A stretch of DNA of 64,000 bases from an uncultured Coriobacteriaceae bacterium (GCA_902768975.1 CACXMZ010000004.1:1-64000); one strand, 5' to 3'. Positions 41,004 through 51,130 are shown, counted from the stretch's first letter. Notes: generated from the sequence alone by a model not told the origin. A program made the numbers and translations.

Positions 41004-44000
41004 ATGAACACAATGCAATACGGTAGGAATTCTGTCCAGGTTTCAAAGCGCTGGCTGGCAGTGCTTTTGGCATGCGTTTTAGCGCTTGCTGCTGCATTCG
41101 CCTGGAGCACGCACGAGACGCTTGCATACGCTGCAGCCGTAGGCCAAAAGAACAAGCAAGCTTGCGACGACTGCGATAGGGTGGTGAAAGAAACGCCACC
41201 AGAGGGATATACGGGCGTTGCGAGTACGCAGGTAGGAAATAAATACAGCGTATATTCAGGCGGCAATTCGTATTCAAAGGCTAATAAACTTGAGCTCGAT
41301 ACCGATACAACAGACTTTGCCAATCCGCTTCCCTATGGCGATGTGTATGTGGATGCAAATAAGCTGAATTGGGACAACCCCGAAGGCTTCATTATTGACA
41401 TCAAGGATGACCGTTTCCAGTGGGTGAGCATAGGTGATACTCCGCTCAAGGACGCAAAGGGCAATACATCGACTAACGACCCAATGGGGGTAGATGGTGC
41501 TGGGCCTCTTGTTTACACGGGTAATAGTCCATTTAGAGGAATTTGCTACGTGGGCCCACTGAAGAGCTACCATGACGATATTAAAGCTGCTGCAAGCGGT
41601 AGTGGATTCACCAACGATATCACACCACAAGGCGGTGCTGAGTACCTGTACCGCATTACCTATTTGAACGCGGTGACTCTTCCCGACGGAACCAAGGGAA
41701 ACCTGGTTCTTACCATGAAGAAGGTCCAGATTGAAACCTCTGTAACCGTTGATGCGGACCATCTCTACACGCCAGCAGGGGCAAACTATTCGTATGCCAA
41801 TGCCTTCATGAAGGTTCAAGGGGAAAATCAGCTTTCAAATGACACGGCCTACAACGTTACAGACGCCAATGGGAATAGAGTTAACCAACAAGAAACTCAG
41901 ATCATGACGGCGGCTGAAGCTGCTGCTATCCGAGCGGCGATAAATAAAAAGTATCCCAACTTGATACCAGAAGATTGGGAACAGGCTAAAAGTATTCGTA
42001 ATGCAACAGGAGATATTCTTGATCTTGATATCGAAGTCACTGATGTAGAGGGCAATGCGGTAAACGGCACTATTTCCTACGCTGCCCACGACATGGACTT
42101 CGAAAGCGCTCAGAATACATGGGGGCGCCCCGTAGGTAGCGAATATGCTGAGGCGATGACCATAGTTAGCGGGTCCCAGTCCTATGCGTTGGTACCGAAC
42201 TATAATCATCTAAATGCCACTACGCGTGATACGGGATGGTTGCCGGTAGGTCCTGGGCAGTCCCAACTTGATAGAGCCTTGAAGATCGAGAAAACTTCTG
42301 GCGCTACAGGGAGCCATGCAGACGGCATTCGTTTCGCGTCGCCATTCCTCCTAAATTATAGAGATGCAAATGGAAAATTTGATGATGTCATATTCAGCAA
42401 TACGGCGGTTACTACATTCCAAGGCGATGGTTCAGCTGCGAATAAATATGAACTTGTCAATAAAAACGGAGGAAACAGTATCAATAGCCTTTCGAAGAAG
42501 CAGCTCTATGCCAAGCTGAAGGCGAAAGGGCATACGGTTTCTAGGTGGCAGGATGTTACAGCGGAAATGGCATGGGCAACCCTTGGAAATTATTCCTGGA
42601 AGACCTATCGAAACGATGATGATGCTAGCTTTGACAGTGGCTTTGCCGTACTCCTAGATTCGAGAAAGAGCCAAATTCAGTGGTCAGGGTCCAGAGTGAT
42701 GGGTGCAAATGTAAATACCACGCTGTTTGACCCAACCCTGTTCACCTATATTGAGCAGACTCACGGTACTGGTGGTGGCATTTATTTCGAGACCTACGAT
42801 ATTACAGATGAGTGCAAGGTAACACGTCGTGAAGGTGTCTCTACCATGGGTAGGGGCGTGGAAGCTACCGTTACTGCGGTGCCTGAAGACGGGTACCGCG
42901 TAAAGACGCTCATGGTTGGCGGGGAAGGCCTTTCCAATCCGAAAACATACGATGTATCGAAGCTGCCGTTCTTGGATGATGGTACTGGTCACTTCTACTA
43001 TTTCGATTCCGCAAATGACCTTCGCATAGAAGATAACCAGGACGGTACTTATGACGTATGTTTCCTTGAAATACAGGACCCGCGCCACGTGCACGTAGAT
43101 TTCACGGCCGACTTCCATTTCTACAAAGTCTGGAAGGGCGAGAAAGATCCTACTACCCTCAACATGACGGCTACTCCGTATGCCTTTGTATTCAGAGATG
43201 TAACTATCGAGGGCACGAAGTATACGATTAGCGACAAAGGAAACAAATTTACTGATCCTAGCGGCAATGCCTACACGCTGGAAAACAATGCATTTTCAGT
43301 GGGTGAGCCACCGAACATGACTACCTACTATCTGGAAGGAAATAGCTTGGTTACGTATACCGTGGACCAAGCCACAGGAAAGAGGACGAAGGACAAAGAA
43401 TACCCAATTCGTCTCGACTATGTTCAGAATGGTGACCCGGTAGAGTTTACGGTAACGAAAGCAGATGCAGACAAAGCTTCTGAAACCCATGTAACTAAGG
43501 GCGAAGAAGACGGGTATACGACGTGGGAAATCACCTATCCTGCTGAAGGATATACGACAGCATCAGGGGAAGTATGGCCCGCTCTTGCTATTGAATCCAC
43601 GCCTCCTGCGCACAATATCAACCACGTAGAAAGAAACTACTGGTTTGTGACAGAAGAAGCTCCGGGCTGGTCCTTGGCCTACTACGACAACAGCAAGGCA
43701 GAGGCTCCAGGCAAGATTGATGCCGCCACCGTCCGAGAAGAAGTCTATAAAGAAGGAGACAGTGGAGACCTGACTGCTTGGGCCCATGCGTCCACCAAGG
43801 ACTATGCTCAGGCTGAAGCGGTTATTAGGAGCGCTGCGGATAACGACCATGCCTATATGTCAGTCTTTAACAGCGACGATGGCGGCTACTCATGGGGTGG
43901 AAAGATTGTTAACGTTCCTGCCGTTGTCGTGAATGCCGAAAAGACTTGGAAAGACTTCTCTAATGCATATAAAACCAGGCAGGACGTATGGTTCCATATC

Positions 44001-47000
44001 GACGCACAGCTTGAAGGTGAACCTAAGATCGAGGACTTCCTTCCACCGCAAAAACTGGCAGGAACTGCAACTGACGGAAAAGATAATGCCGACGGGGACA
44101 AGAACAGCAAGTTCACCTTAACCTGGGGTAACAAGAAGGCCTACGGAGACGGCTATCTGAAGGATTATAAGAAAATTGATTACAGTAAGGTTAAGGTTGT
44201 AGGAAAGGCCGCAGATATTCCAAGAACAGACTCAGAGGGCAATCCCCTGTACTACCAGCAGGATGAAAAAGATAGCCATAAATACCTGCCCATGAAGGTT
44301 GGAGGCTTTGATGACGACGGAAAGCCAGTATATGTTTCCGATCCTGATGGAGTGACATATTACGTTAACGAGCTGGAAGATAAGAATGGGGCAGATAAGA
44401 AGTATACGTTCACAATTCGCGAGACCGATGCTGCCGGTAATGAACTCGATAAAGCTGATCCGACAAAATACCTCTATGGCTATAAATCTGACGTTGGCAA
44501 GGTAGCAAAGGATGGCGAACAGGCTACGCTCGACGGCGTAAAGGTTGACAGCTATACCGGCAAGGTGAAGAACACCCTTGAAACCGTAGACTTCACAGTT
44601 AAAAAGGTATGGGTCGACGGGAACAACGCGGACAGCAAACGCCCGGCGGATGGCGCCGTAACATATCTCGTCAAGAAGAAGTCGGGGGACAGTGAAGCTA
44701 CGTCGCTTGAATCTTTACCTGTGAAAGAATCTGCTACGCAGGGTACCGCTGATGTAACACCTGATTATAAGAATGGAAAGATTACGGTAAAGACAGACAA
44801 TGGCGACACCGTCAAATTCTCCAAGCTTCCTAAGTATGACACCACGGGCAAAGAAATTGTGTACAGCGTTGAAGAAACCGCCATCGCCGGATACCGTACG
44901 GAAATCACAGGCGATATGAGCGCTGGCTATACCGTAACCAACACTCAGAAGACCGAAGTTTATGTTGAAAAAGAATGGGACGACGCGAACAACCAGGACG
45001 GCGTGAGGCCAACTGCGGTTGAATTTGAGCTTCTGAAGGGCGGCACTGCAACCGGAACAACGGTTGAGCTGAGCGAATCCACCGTTTGGAAGGGCAAGTT
45101 TGCTGATCTGGATAAATACGACGGTAATACCGAGATTGTCTACAGCATTCAGGAAGTGCCATTTGATGCTCCAAATACAGACATTGAATACACCGCTAGC
45201 GCAACAACCGGTACTGGTACAAAGGATGATCCATTTAAGATTACGAATTCCAGAACTCCTGAAACGATAGAAATAAGGGCAACCAAGGTATGGGACGACG
45301 AAACGGATAATCCTGGCAACAAGCACGATATCCGATTCGATGCAGTGTTCGCGCTTTATGGCGACAGCCAGCTGGTTACTAAGCTTGGCGATGGCCAATC
45401 TAACCCAGCAACGGTAGCTACGGTAGAACCGCTTCACACGGATGTCATGACAGCTACCTGGACGGTAGATAAATATCGTAACGGCGGAGTTGAAATTGTG
45501 TACAACGTTACTGAAGACAAGCCGGTAACAAGCCCGTATGAAGCAAGAATTACAGGTGATGCGCAAACCGGCTTTACGGTTACCAATGTATATCCGCCTG
45601 TAAAAGAGGAAATAACGGTAACACGTACCATTACCTATACCTATCTTACAGAAGATGGACAAACCGCGTCTGCAACAGTTACCCAGACCGTAACACTAAA
45701 GAGGACTCCTAAGTCAATCGATAAAGATAATGCAGTGGTCGAATGGACTGATTGGGAAATTGTTAGCGGAAAACAGGACGAGGTCACATCGCCTAGTATA
45801 AATGGATGGGAGACCGACGAGCCAGTTGTTCCTGAATGGGTAGTCGAATTTGACAGCAATGGCAACCCGATGAACGCCTATGAAAACGTTATCTACACGC
45901 CACTTCCACCGGTAGGTGAGCCTGACGAGACATGGGGTGCGCCGGGACAACAGCAGACAGGTGCGCCAACGTTTACGACGAGCACCCCGACCACGCCCAA
46001 TGGGGGCGAGAACATAATTGTTGATTATGTTCTTCTGGATGCAGAGGGCAACCCTGCAACGACCGTAGAAGTTCCCGAGGGTACCTATGTGCTTAACGAC
46101 GACGGCACGATTACCTTCACGCCGAACGACCCCACGTTTGTTGGCGATCCAACGCCAGTTAACGTAAGGGGCACCGACAGCAACGGCAAGTCTGCTGAAA
46201 CGTATTATCAGCCGCATATAGTTGACAACACCAAGACCGTCAAACGTACTATCACATACGAGTATGAAGACGGTACGCCAGTTACGGACGACAAGGGTAA
46301 CCCGCTTACCAAAGAGCAGACGGTCACATTCACGGGAGGCATTGTTGATCCCGATACGGGAGAGGTTACCTTCCCAGATGATGCCCAAGATACTATGCCG
46401 CAGGTAGACAGCGACGAAATCGCTGGCTACACGCCAGACAGACCAAATGTTCCTGCTGTAACCGTTAAACCAACGGATGATGACATCTTTGAAAGGGTCG
46501 TATATAAGAAGAATGCGAGCCCGTCGTACAACATCAACTACGACCCCAACGGTGGTACGGGCAGCATGGCGGACGACAACTATTCGGCCGGCGACCCAAC
46601 CATGAAGGACAAGAAGAATACCTTCACCAGGAAGGGCTACCACTATGTTGGGTTCCTGGGCTTTTTGACCAACCCTGAAACGGGCAAGGAAACCCCCATC
46701 GTGGACGAAAACGGCGACCCCATTATTTTCACCGACGTGGATGACATGAAGAAGTACTTCGAAGGCATGCCCGACGGCACGAGCATTCGTTTGCAAGCGC
46801 AGTGGGAGCCCGACAAGTACACCATTAAGTACGACGCCAACGGTGGAAGCGGCACGATGGATCCGCAATACATTGGTGGCGACGCTGGTACTGCCGTTTC
46901 AAAGACCAACGAATTCACGCGCGAAGGCTACACCTTTAAGGGCTTTAAGGCACAGCTGCCCGACGGTTCGTTCCTGACCGACGAAAACGGCAATGAACTC

Positions 47001-47249
47001 ATCTTCACCAGTGCTAAGGAATTCTTTGACTACCTGGCAGAATTCGGTGATGGCGCCGAAATCACCCTCATTGCCCAGTGGGAACCTGTGGCTGGCCCCA
47101 ACAAGACGGCGTCGCCCACGAAGGGTTCGCCTGAAAAAGCTACGGCCAAGACGGCCGACGGCGCTCCGCTGCTGCCCATTGCTCTGTTTGCACTCCTGGG
47201 CCTGGTGGGTGCAGGTGTTTCCCTCCGCCTTGGGAAGCATGGTGCATAG
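41004..47249 (+). CDS. Giant cell-surface protein with Cna-B, MucBP-like, CshA-like and InlB-type repeats
   Basis: 2081 residues. Signal peptide at 1-43 ('WLAVLLACVLALAAAFA', cleavage near 'LAYA'). A long N-terminal region of unknown fold (about 45-1160) follows. Three Cna-B-like modules ('FTVKKVWVDGNNADSKRP', 'VYVEKEWDDANNQDGVRP', 'IRATKVWDDETDNPG') come next, then MucBP-like repeats ('VTRTITYTYLTEDGQ', 'VKRTITYEYEDGTP'), a CshA-like segment ('NDDGTITFTPNDPTFVGDP') and two InlB/Flg_new repeats ('INYDPNGGTGSM', 'IKYDANGGSGTM'). The C terminus has 'AKTADGAPL', a hydrophobic helix and a short basic tail, but no LPxTG. It is probably a wall-anchored adhesin. The Shine-Dalgarno is GGGGGAG. The middle has weaker host codon bias than the ends. 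Confidence 0.85.
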   Translation: MNTMQYGRNSVQVSKRWLAVLLACVLALAAAFAWSTHETLAYAAAVGQKNKQACDDCDRVVKETPPEGYTGVASTQVGNKYSVYSGGNSYSKANKLELDTDTTDFANPLPYGDVYVDANKLNWDNPEGFIIDIKDDRFQWVSIGDTPLKDAKGNTSTNDPMGVDGAGPLVYTGNSPFRGICYVGPLKSYHDDIKAAASGSGFTNDITPQGGAEYLYRITYLNAVTLPDGTKGNLVLTMKKVQIETSVTVDADHLYTPAGANYSYANAFMKVQGENQLSNDTAYNVTDANGNRVNQQETQIMTAAEAAAIRAAINKKYPNLIPEDWEQAKSIRNATGDILDLDIEVTDVEGNAVNGTISYAAHDMDFESAQNTWGRPVGSEYAEAMTIVSGSQSYALVPNYNHLNATTRDTGWLPVGPGQSQLDRALKIEKTSGATGSHADGIRFASPFLLNYRDANGKFDDVIFSNTAVTTFQGDGSAANKYELVNKNGGNSINSLSKKQLYAKLKAKGHTVSRWQDVTAEMAWATLGNYSWKTYRNDDDASFDSGFAVLLDSRKSQIQWSGSRVMGANVNTTLFDPTLFTYIEQTHGTGGGIYFETYDITDECKVTRREGVSTMGRGVEATVTAVPEDGYRVKTLMVGGEGLSNPKTYDVSKLPFLDDGTGHFYYFDSANDLRIEDNQDGTYDVCFLEIQDPRHVHVDFTADFHFYKVWKGEKDPTTLNMTATPYAFVFRDVTIEGTKYTISDKGNKFTDPSGNAYTLENNAFSVGEPPNMTTYYLEGNSLVTYTVDQATGKRTKDKEYPIRLDYVQNGDPVEFTVTKADADKASETHVTKGEEDGYTTWEITYPAEGYTTASGEVWPALAIESTPPAHNINHVERNYWFVTEEAPGWSLAYYDNSKAEAPGKIDAATVREEVYKEGDSGDLTAWAHASTKDYAQAEAVIRSAADNDHAYMSVFNSDDGGYSWGGKIVNVPAVVVNAEKTWKDFSNAYKTRQDVWFHIDAQLEGEPKIEDFLPPQKLAGTATDGKDNADGDKNSKFTLTWGNKKAYGDGYLKDYKKIDYSKVKVVGKAADIPRTDSEGNPLYYQQDEKDSHKYLPMKVGGFDDDGKPVYVSDPDGVTYYVNELEDKNGADKKYTFTIRETDAAGNELDKADPTKYLYGYKSDVGKVAKDGEQATLDGVKVDSYTGKVKNTLETVDFTVKKVWVDGNNADSKRPADGAVTYLVKKKSGDSEATSLESLPVKESATQGTADVTPDYKNGKITVKTDNGDTVKFSKLPKYDTTGKEIVYSVEETAIAGYRTEITGDMSAGYTVTNTQKTEVYVEKEWDDANNQDGVRPTAVEFELLKGGTATGTTVELSESTVWKGKFADLDKYDGNTEIVYSIQEVPFDAPNTDIEYTASATTGTGTKDDPFKITNSRTPETIEIRATKVWDDETDNPGNKHDIRFDAVFALYGDSQLVTKLGDGQSNPATVATVEPLHTDVMTATWTVDKYRNGGVEIVYNVTEDKPVTSPYEARITGDAQTGFTVTNVYPPVKEEITVTRTITYTYLTEDGQTASATVTQTVTLKRTPKSIDKDNAVVEWTDWEIVSGKQDEVTSPSINGWETDEPVVPEWVVEFDSNGNPMNAYENVIYTPLPPVGEPDETWGAPGQQQTGAPTFTTSTPTTPNGGENIIVDYVLLDAEGNPATTVEVPEGTYVLNDDGTITFTPNDPTFVGDPTPVNVRGTDSNGKSAETYYQPHIVDNTKTVKRTITYEYEDGTPVTDDKGNPLTKEQTVTFTGGIVDPDTGEVTFPDDAQDTMPQVDSDEIAGYTPDRPNVPAVTVKPTDDDIFERVVYKKNASPSYNINYDPNGGTGSMADDNYSAGDPTMKDKKNTFTRKGYHYVGFLGFLTNPETGKETPIVDENGDPIIFTDVDDMKKYFEGMPDGTSIRLQAQWEPDKYTIKYDANGGSGTMDPQYIGGDAGTAVSKTNEFTREGYTFKGFKAQLPDGSFLTDENGNELIFTSAKEFFDYLAEFGDGAEITLIAQWEPVAGPNKTASPTKGSPEKATAKTADGAPLLPIALFALLGLVGAGVSLRLGKHGA

Positions 47250-47282
47250 GTAGGGCGCATAAGCTGCTAGCCAGCTGAACCT

Positions 47283-47340
47283 AAAGCTCCTCTTGCGCGC
47301 TCGTTTTTGAATATGCGAGCGAATGCAGGAGGAGCTTTTT
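47283..47340 (+). terminator. Large hairpin terminator after the surface protein
   Basis: AAAGCTCCTC (47283-47292) pairs with GAGGAGCTTT (47329-47338), with an inner GCTCG/CGAGC stem, followed by a T run. Strong. Confidence 0.88.
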
Positions 47341-47522
47341 TATGCTTTCCTTCAGGTTCAATACAGTTTTCCTCCAAAGTCATGTAACGGATATACAGCA
47401 CGTGGTTTACGTGTTTTGACAGGCGTGTGACGAGCGTAACGGCTTAGTGAAGAAATGCCAAAACGTGTTTTGCGCATGATAAAGTTACGGTGAGCCACAA
47501 GAGACATGAAGGAGTATTTCTT
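47341..47522 (+). other. Upstream region of the HtrA gene
   Basis: About 180 bases without an ORF. TTGACA at 47416-47421 could be a -35 box, but the expected -10 position is poor. CACGT...ACGTG near 47400 is a short inverted repeat that may be an operator. AAGGAG at 47508-47513 is the Shine-Dalgarno. Confidence 0.35.
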
Positions 47523-49373
47523 ATGGCAGAGAACACAAACAACAACCTTGGTGGAAATAAGGACTGGCAGGCATGGCTTGCTGAACAGGGCATGGGCACG
47601 CACATGGAAGCGGGCCAGCAGGCTGGGGCAACGCCCGAGCCGCAGGTAGGCCAACAGGGTATGCCCAACGCTGGCCAGCAGGCGGCATATACCCAGCCCA
47701 CGCAGCCTGTCCAGCCCGCAACTTCTGCTGCATATACGGCTGCGGGTGGTGCTAGCCAGCCTAGCCAGCCTGGGCAGACAGCGCCGGCGGTTCAGGCAAC
47801 ACAGCCTACCCAGCCAACGCAACCTGCGCAGTCTACGCAAGCCTACCATGCGCCTGCCCATGTGGCGTCTACGGCACCTACGGCTACCGTGGCACCCGTG
47901 GCTACCTCCACTAAAGAGCAGCAAAAACAGCAAGCGCGAGCAGCCAAGGCAGCCGCCAAGCAAGCAGCTAAAGCCAACAAGAGCGGCGGCGGTGGCTTCA
48001 AGACATTCGCCCTCGGTTTTTTGGGCGCAGCCTGCGCTTTTGCGATTGGCGCGGGCGTGCTGGCAGCCAATGGCGTTCTTACCAAACCCGTGGTCACCGA
48101 AACCGTTTCTGAAGGCGGCACTGTGGTGCTGGGTTCGGACACCAACACGACCATCAGCGCCGTGGAAAACCACACGGAAAGCCTGGCCGAAGCCGTGGCC
48201 GACAAGGTCCTGCCTTCCATCGTAGGTATAGACGTGTATGCCAAGACTTCGGGCGAAGCGGGCGGCTTCTGGGGCGGCAGTACGTCCGACTCCGAAACGC
48301 TTTCGGGCCTGGGCAGCGGCGTCGTCATTTCCAAGGACGGCTATATTCTGACCAATTACCATGTGGTTGAAGGCTCTTCTAAGCTCATGGCAAACGTGGG
48401 CGGCGAAGAACGCGAAGCCACCGTGGTGGGCACCGACGAAAGCAGCGACCTGGCGGTTATCAAGGTCGATGCCAACGACTTGGTGCCTGTTGAAATTGGT
48501 TCTTCAGACGGGCTGAAGCCTGGCCAGTGGGTCATGACGCTTGGTTCGCCCTTCGGGCTGGAACAGAGCGTGGCCACGGGCATTATTTCGGCCATCGACC
48601 GTACCGTTGTGGTGCAAAATTCGAACAGCATGTACAGCTATGGTCAGCAGGTTCAGCCGTCCATTTATTCCAATATGATCCAGACCGACGCGGCCATTAA
48701 CCCTGGTAATTCGGGTGGCGCGCTGGTCGACGAAAACGGCAAACTAATTGGCATTAATTCGGTTATCGAGTCGTATTCGGGCAGCTATTCGGGCGTTGGC
48801 TTTGCCATTCCGGTGGACTATGCCATGAATATTGCAACGCAGATTATCGACGGCAAGACGCCTACGCATGCACAGCTGGGTGTTTCTGCGACCACTATCG
48901 ACAAGGACATTGCCGAACGGTACAGCCTGGGCACCAATTCGGGCGCCTATATTAACAAGGTTTACGAAGACAGTGGCGCGCAGGCAGCAGGCCTGGAACA
49001 GGGCGACATTATTACGAAAATCGCAGGTCATACGGTTGAGTCGTCGACCGACCTGGTGGGCCAGGTGCGTGCGCATAACCCCGGCGAAGTTGTGACAGTA
49101 ACCTTTGTGCGCGGCACCGAAACCATGGAAGTTGAAGTGACGCTGGGTTCCGACGAAGGCATGGCTACGATTGCTGAACCAAACGAACAGCAGTACCAGC
49201 AAATGCCCAACGACGGCTACCATAACTGGGGTCAAGGCGAAGGCCAGGACGGCCAGGGCTACGACCTGAACGACCTGTTTGGCAACGGACAGGGTGAAGG
49301 CCAAAGCGAAGGCGGCCAAGGCTTTACCTACGAAGACTTGGAAGAACTGTTTAATTACCTCAACCGTCGCTAA
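47523..49373 (+). CDS. htrA: HtrA/DegP-like membrane-anchored serine protease
   Basis: 616 residues. The N-terminal ~155 residues are cytosolic, Gln/Ala/Pro/Thr-rich (QPTQPTQP-type repeats), followed by one membrane helix (about 160-183). The external trypsin-like domain has His280 ('YILTNYHVVEG'), Asp309 ('ESSDLAVIKVD') and Ser397 ('NPGNSGGALVDENG'). A PDZ domain follows ('AGLEQGDIITKIAGHTVESS'), then a Gly/Gln/Glu-rich tail. HtrA proteases deal with misfolded envelope proteins. Start ATG 47523 with AAGGAG nine bases before it. A family 2 repeat begins eight bases after its stop. Confidence 0.93.
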   Translation: MAENTNNNLGGNKDWQAWLAEQGMGTHMEAGQQAGATPEPQVGQQGMPNAGQQAAYTQPTQPVQPATSAAYTAAGGASQPSQPGQTAPAVQATQPTQPTQPAQSTQAYHAPAHVASTAPTATVAPVATSTKEQQKQQARAAKAAAKQAAKANKSGGGGFKTFALGFLGAACAFAIGAGVLAANGVLTKPVVTETVSEGGTVVLGSDTNTTISAVENHTESLAEAVADKVLPSIVGIDVYAKTSGEAGGFWGGSTSDSETLSGLGSGVVISKDGYILTNYHVVEGSSKLMANVGGEEREATVVGTDESSDLAVIKVDANDLVPVEIGSSDGLKPGQWVMTLGSPFGLEQSVATGIISAIDRTVVVQNSNSMYSYGQQVQPSIYSNMIQTDAAINPGNSGGALVDENGKLIGINSVIESYSGSYSGVGFAIPVDYAMNIATQIIDGKTPTHAQLGVSATTIDKDIAERYSLGTNSGAYINKVYEDSGAQAAGLEQGDIITKIAGHTVESSTDLVGQVRAHNPGEVVTVTFVRGTETMEVEVTLGSDEGMATIAEPNEQQYQQMPNDGYHNWGQGEGQDGQGYDLNDLFGNGQGEGQSEGGQGFTYEDLEELFNYLNRR

Positions 49374-49380
49374 TGGTTTA

Positions 49381-49535
49381 TTCCGCCGTTCTAACGAACG
49401 GCGGAACTGTCGACGCTGCGGTTTAATTTCGCTTCACACGAGGCCCTAACTATGGCTTTGCCCGTACCAAAGTACGGGTACTGCGCCAAGAGCGGGCCTA
49501 TTGTTTTGCGAAATTAAACCTCGCTGACCTTTTGA
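49381..49535 (+). repeat. Family 2 palindromic element, copy 1
   Basis: 5' hairpin TTCCGCCGTTC/GAACGGCGGAA (49381-49391/49396-49406); then CGACGCTGCG; then stem GGTTTAATTTCGC/GCGAAATTAAACC (49420-49432/49508-49520), inner stem AGGCCC/GGGCCT (49441-49446/49494-49499) and tip CCCGTAC-caaa-GTACGGG (49461-49478); then TCGCTGAC. Copies 2 and 3 have the same plan with different but still paired stems. It lies between htrA and pyrH. Confidence 0.85.
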
Positions 49536-49560
49536 ACATCTGTAAGTCTTCTTTCGTTGA

Positions 49561-49586
49561 AAAAGGCTGCTCCGTGCGGCCTTTTC
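49561..49586 (+). terminator. Intrinsic terminator before pyrH
   Basis: AAAAGGC (49561-49567) pairs with GCCTTTT (49579-49585). It ends the htrA/repeat transcript. Confidence 0.7.
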
Positions 49587-49637
49587 GCGTACTTTGGGCT
49601 AATATAGGGGGAGTACTTTTTGAAGAAGGGAGCGCGC

Positions 49638-50354
49638 ATGCCCGAAGGTTACAAATATCATCGTGTTTTGCTGAAGCTTTCTGGTGAAGCTTTAATGGGC
49701 GACACGGGTTACGGCATCGACCCGAAAGTGGTCGATAGCCTGGTCAAGCAGATAAAAGAAGTCGTTGACGACGGTGTACAGGTGGCCATCGTGGTGGGCG
49801 GCGGTAACATCTTCCGCGGCTTGGCGGGTTCGGCTTCCGGTATGGACCGTGCCCAGGCCGACTACATTGGTATGCTGGCAACCTGCATGAATGCGCTGGC
49901 GCTGCAGGACGGCTTCCGCCATGCTGGTTTGGAAAGCCGCGTTATGAGCGCCATCGAAATGAAGCAGGTGGCCGAAACCTATATCCGCGGTCGCGCCATT
50001 CACCACTTGGAAAAGGGCCGCGTAACCATTTTTGCCGCTGGCACGGGCAGTCCCTATTGCACCACCGACACCACCGCGGCGCTGCGTGCGCTTGAAATTA
50101 ACGCCGAAGTGCTCATGAAGGCCACGAAGGTGGACGGCGTCTACGACAGCGACCCCATGAAGAACCCCGACGCGGTGCGCTTCGACACCATCTCTTACAA
50201 GGATATTTTGGCCAACGAACTGCACGTTATGGATTCGACCGCTACCAGCTATTGCATGGAAAACGGCATGCCCATGATCGTGTTTGACCTTACGGTGCCC
50301 GGCAACATCAAGCGTGCCCTGCAGGGTGAAGATGTGGGTACCACCATTAGTTAA
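49638..50354 (+). CDS. pyrH: UMP kinase
   Basis: 238 residues. Amino-acid-kinase fold: '[20 protein letters not shown]', '[20 protein letters not shown]', '[20 protein letters not shown]', '[19 protein letters not shown]' and '[16 protein letters not shown]'. It phosphorylates UMP to UDP and is usually hexameric and GTP-regulated. The start is ATG 49638, five bases after AGAAGGGAG; the upstream TTG at 49620 precedes that Shine-Dalgarno. It heads the conserved pyrH-frr-uppS-cdsA-dxr-rseP-ispG string. Confidence 0.96.
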   Translation: MPEGYKYHRVLLKLSGEALMGDTGYGIDPKVVDSLVKQIKEVVDDGVQVAIVVGGGNIFRGLAGSASGMDRAQADYIGMLATCMNALALQDGFRHAGLESRVMSAIEMKQVAETYIRGRAIHHLEKGRVTIFAAGTGSPYCTTDTTAALRALEINAEVLMKATKVDGVYDSDPMKNPDAVRFDTISYKDILANELHVMDSTATSYCMENGMPMIVFDLTVPGNIKRALQGEDVGTTIS

Positions 50355-50378
50355 GCCAGGTAAACGAGGAGGATTCTT

Positions 50379-50933
50379 ATGGTAGAACAGATTAAAAAAG
50401 AAGCCGAAGAACGCATGCAGCGTGCGCTGGACAACCTGGCTGAAGCCTTTGCCGCCGTGCGCACGGGCCGCGCAAACGCCATGGTGCTCGACCGCATTAC
50501 GGCCGACTATTACGGCACACAAACGCCTATCAACCAGATGGCGGCCATCAAGACGCCCGATGCCCACATGCTGGTCATCGAGCCCTGGGACAAGAGCGCC
50601 TTGCGCGCCATCGAACAGGCTATCCAGAATTCAAACCTGGGCATTAATCCCAGCAACGACGGCACGGCCATTCGTCTGGCTTTCCCGCAGCTGACGGAAG
50701 AACGCCGCGTGGAACTGGTGAAGCAGTGCAAGACCTATGCCGAAGAAGCCCGTGTGGCTATTCGCAATGCGCGCCGCGACGCAAATGAAGCGCTCGAAAA
50801 GGCCAAGAAGGACGGCATGAGCGAAGACGACCAGACCCGTGGCGAAAAGGAAGTTCAGAAGTTGACTGACGACCATGTAGCCAAGGTCGAAGAAGCCTTC
50901 AAGAAAAAAGAAGCCGAAGTCATGGAGATCTAG
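50379..50933 (+). CDS. frr: Ribosome recycling factor
   Basis: 184 residues, the standard length. Conserved blocks are 'LDNLAEAFAAVRTGRANAMV', 'YYGTQTPINQMAAIKTPDA', 'ILGINPSNDGTAIRL'-type ('NLGINPSNDGTAIRLAFPQL') and 'LTEERRVELVKQCKTYAEEA'. With EF-G it splits post-termination ribosomes. Shine-Dalgarno GAGGAGG, ATG start, 25 bases after pyrH. A family 2 repeat begins at the base after its stop codon. Confidence 0.97.
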   Translation: MVEQIKKEAEERMQRALDNLAEAFAAVRTGRANAMVLDRITADYYGTQTPINQMAAIKTPDAHMLVIEPWDKSALRAIEQAIQNSNLGINPSNDGTAIRLAFPQLTEERRVELVKQCKTYAEEARVAIRNARRDANEALEKAKKDGMSEDDQTRGEKEVQKLTDDHVAKVEEAFKKKEAEVMEI

Positions 50934-51092
50934 CGTTTCGTCGTTCTACGAACGACGAAACGGGCCGATGCTGCGCTTGGTTCTGGCACTTCATCTTGCC
51001 CCTTGTTTTGTCCTTCGTGTACCAAAGTACACTTCAGGCCAAAGGCGGGGCAATCTAAGGCACTAGAACCAATGCTCGCTGATACTTCGACT
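50934..51092 (+). repeat. Family 2 palindromic element, copy 2
   Basis: 5' hairpin CGTTTCGTCGTTC/GAACGACGAAACG (50934-50946/50950-50962); CCGATGCTGCG linker; stem TTGGTTCT/AGAACCAA (50977-50984/51065-51072); stem TTGCCCC/GGGGCAA (50996-51002/51047-51053); tip GTGTAC-caaa-GTACAC (51017-51032); then GCTCGCTGAT. It starts at the base after the frr stop and sits between frr and uppS. Compared with copy 1 both strands of each stem have changed together. Confidence 0.85.
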
Positions 51093-51130
51093 ACTTGCTT
51101 GTCCACAATTGCTGAAAGAGTTTAACCTAC

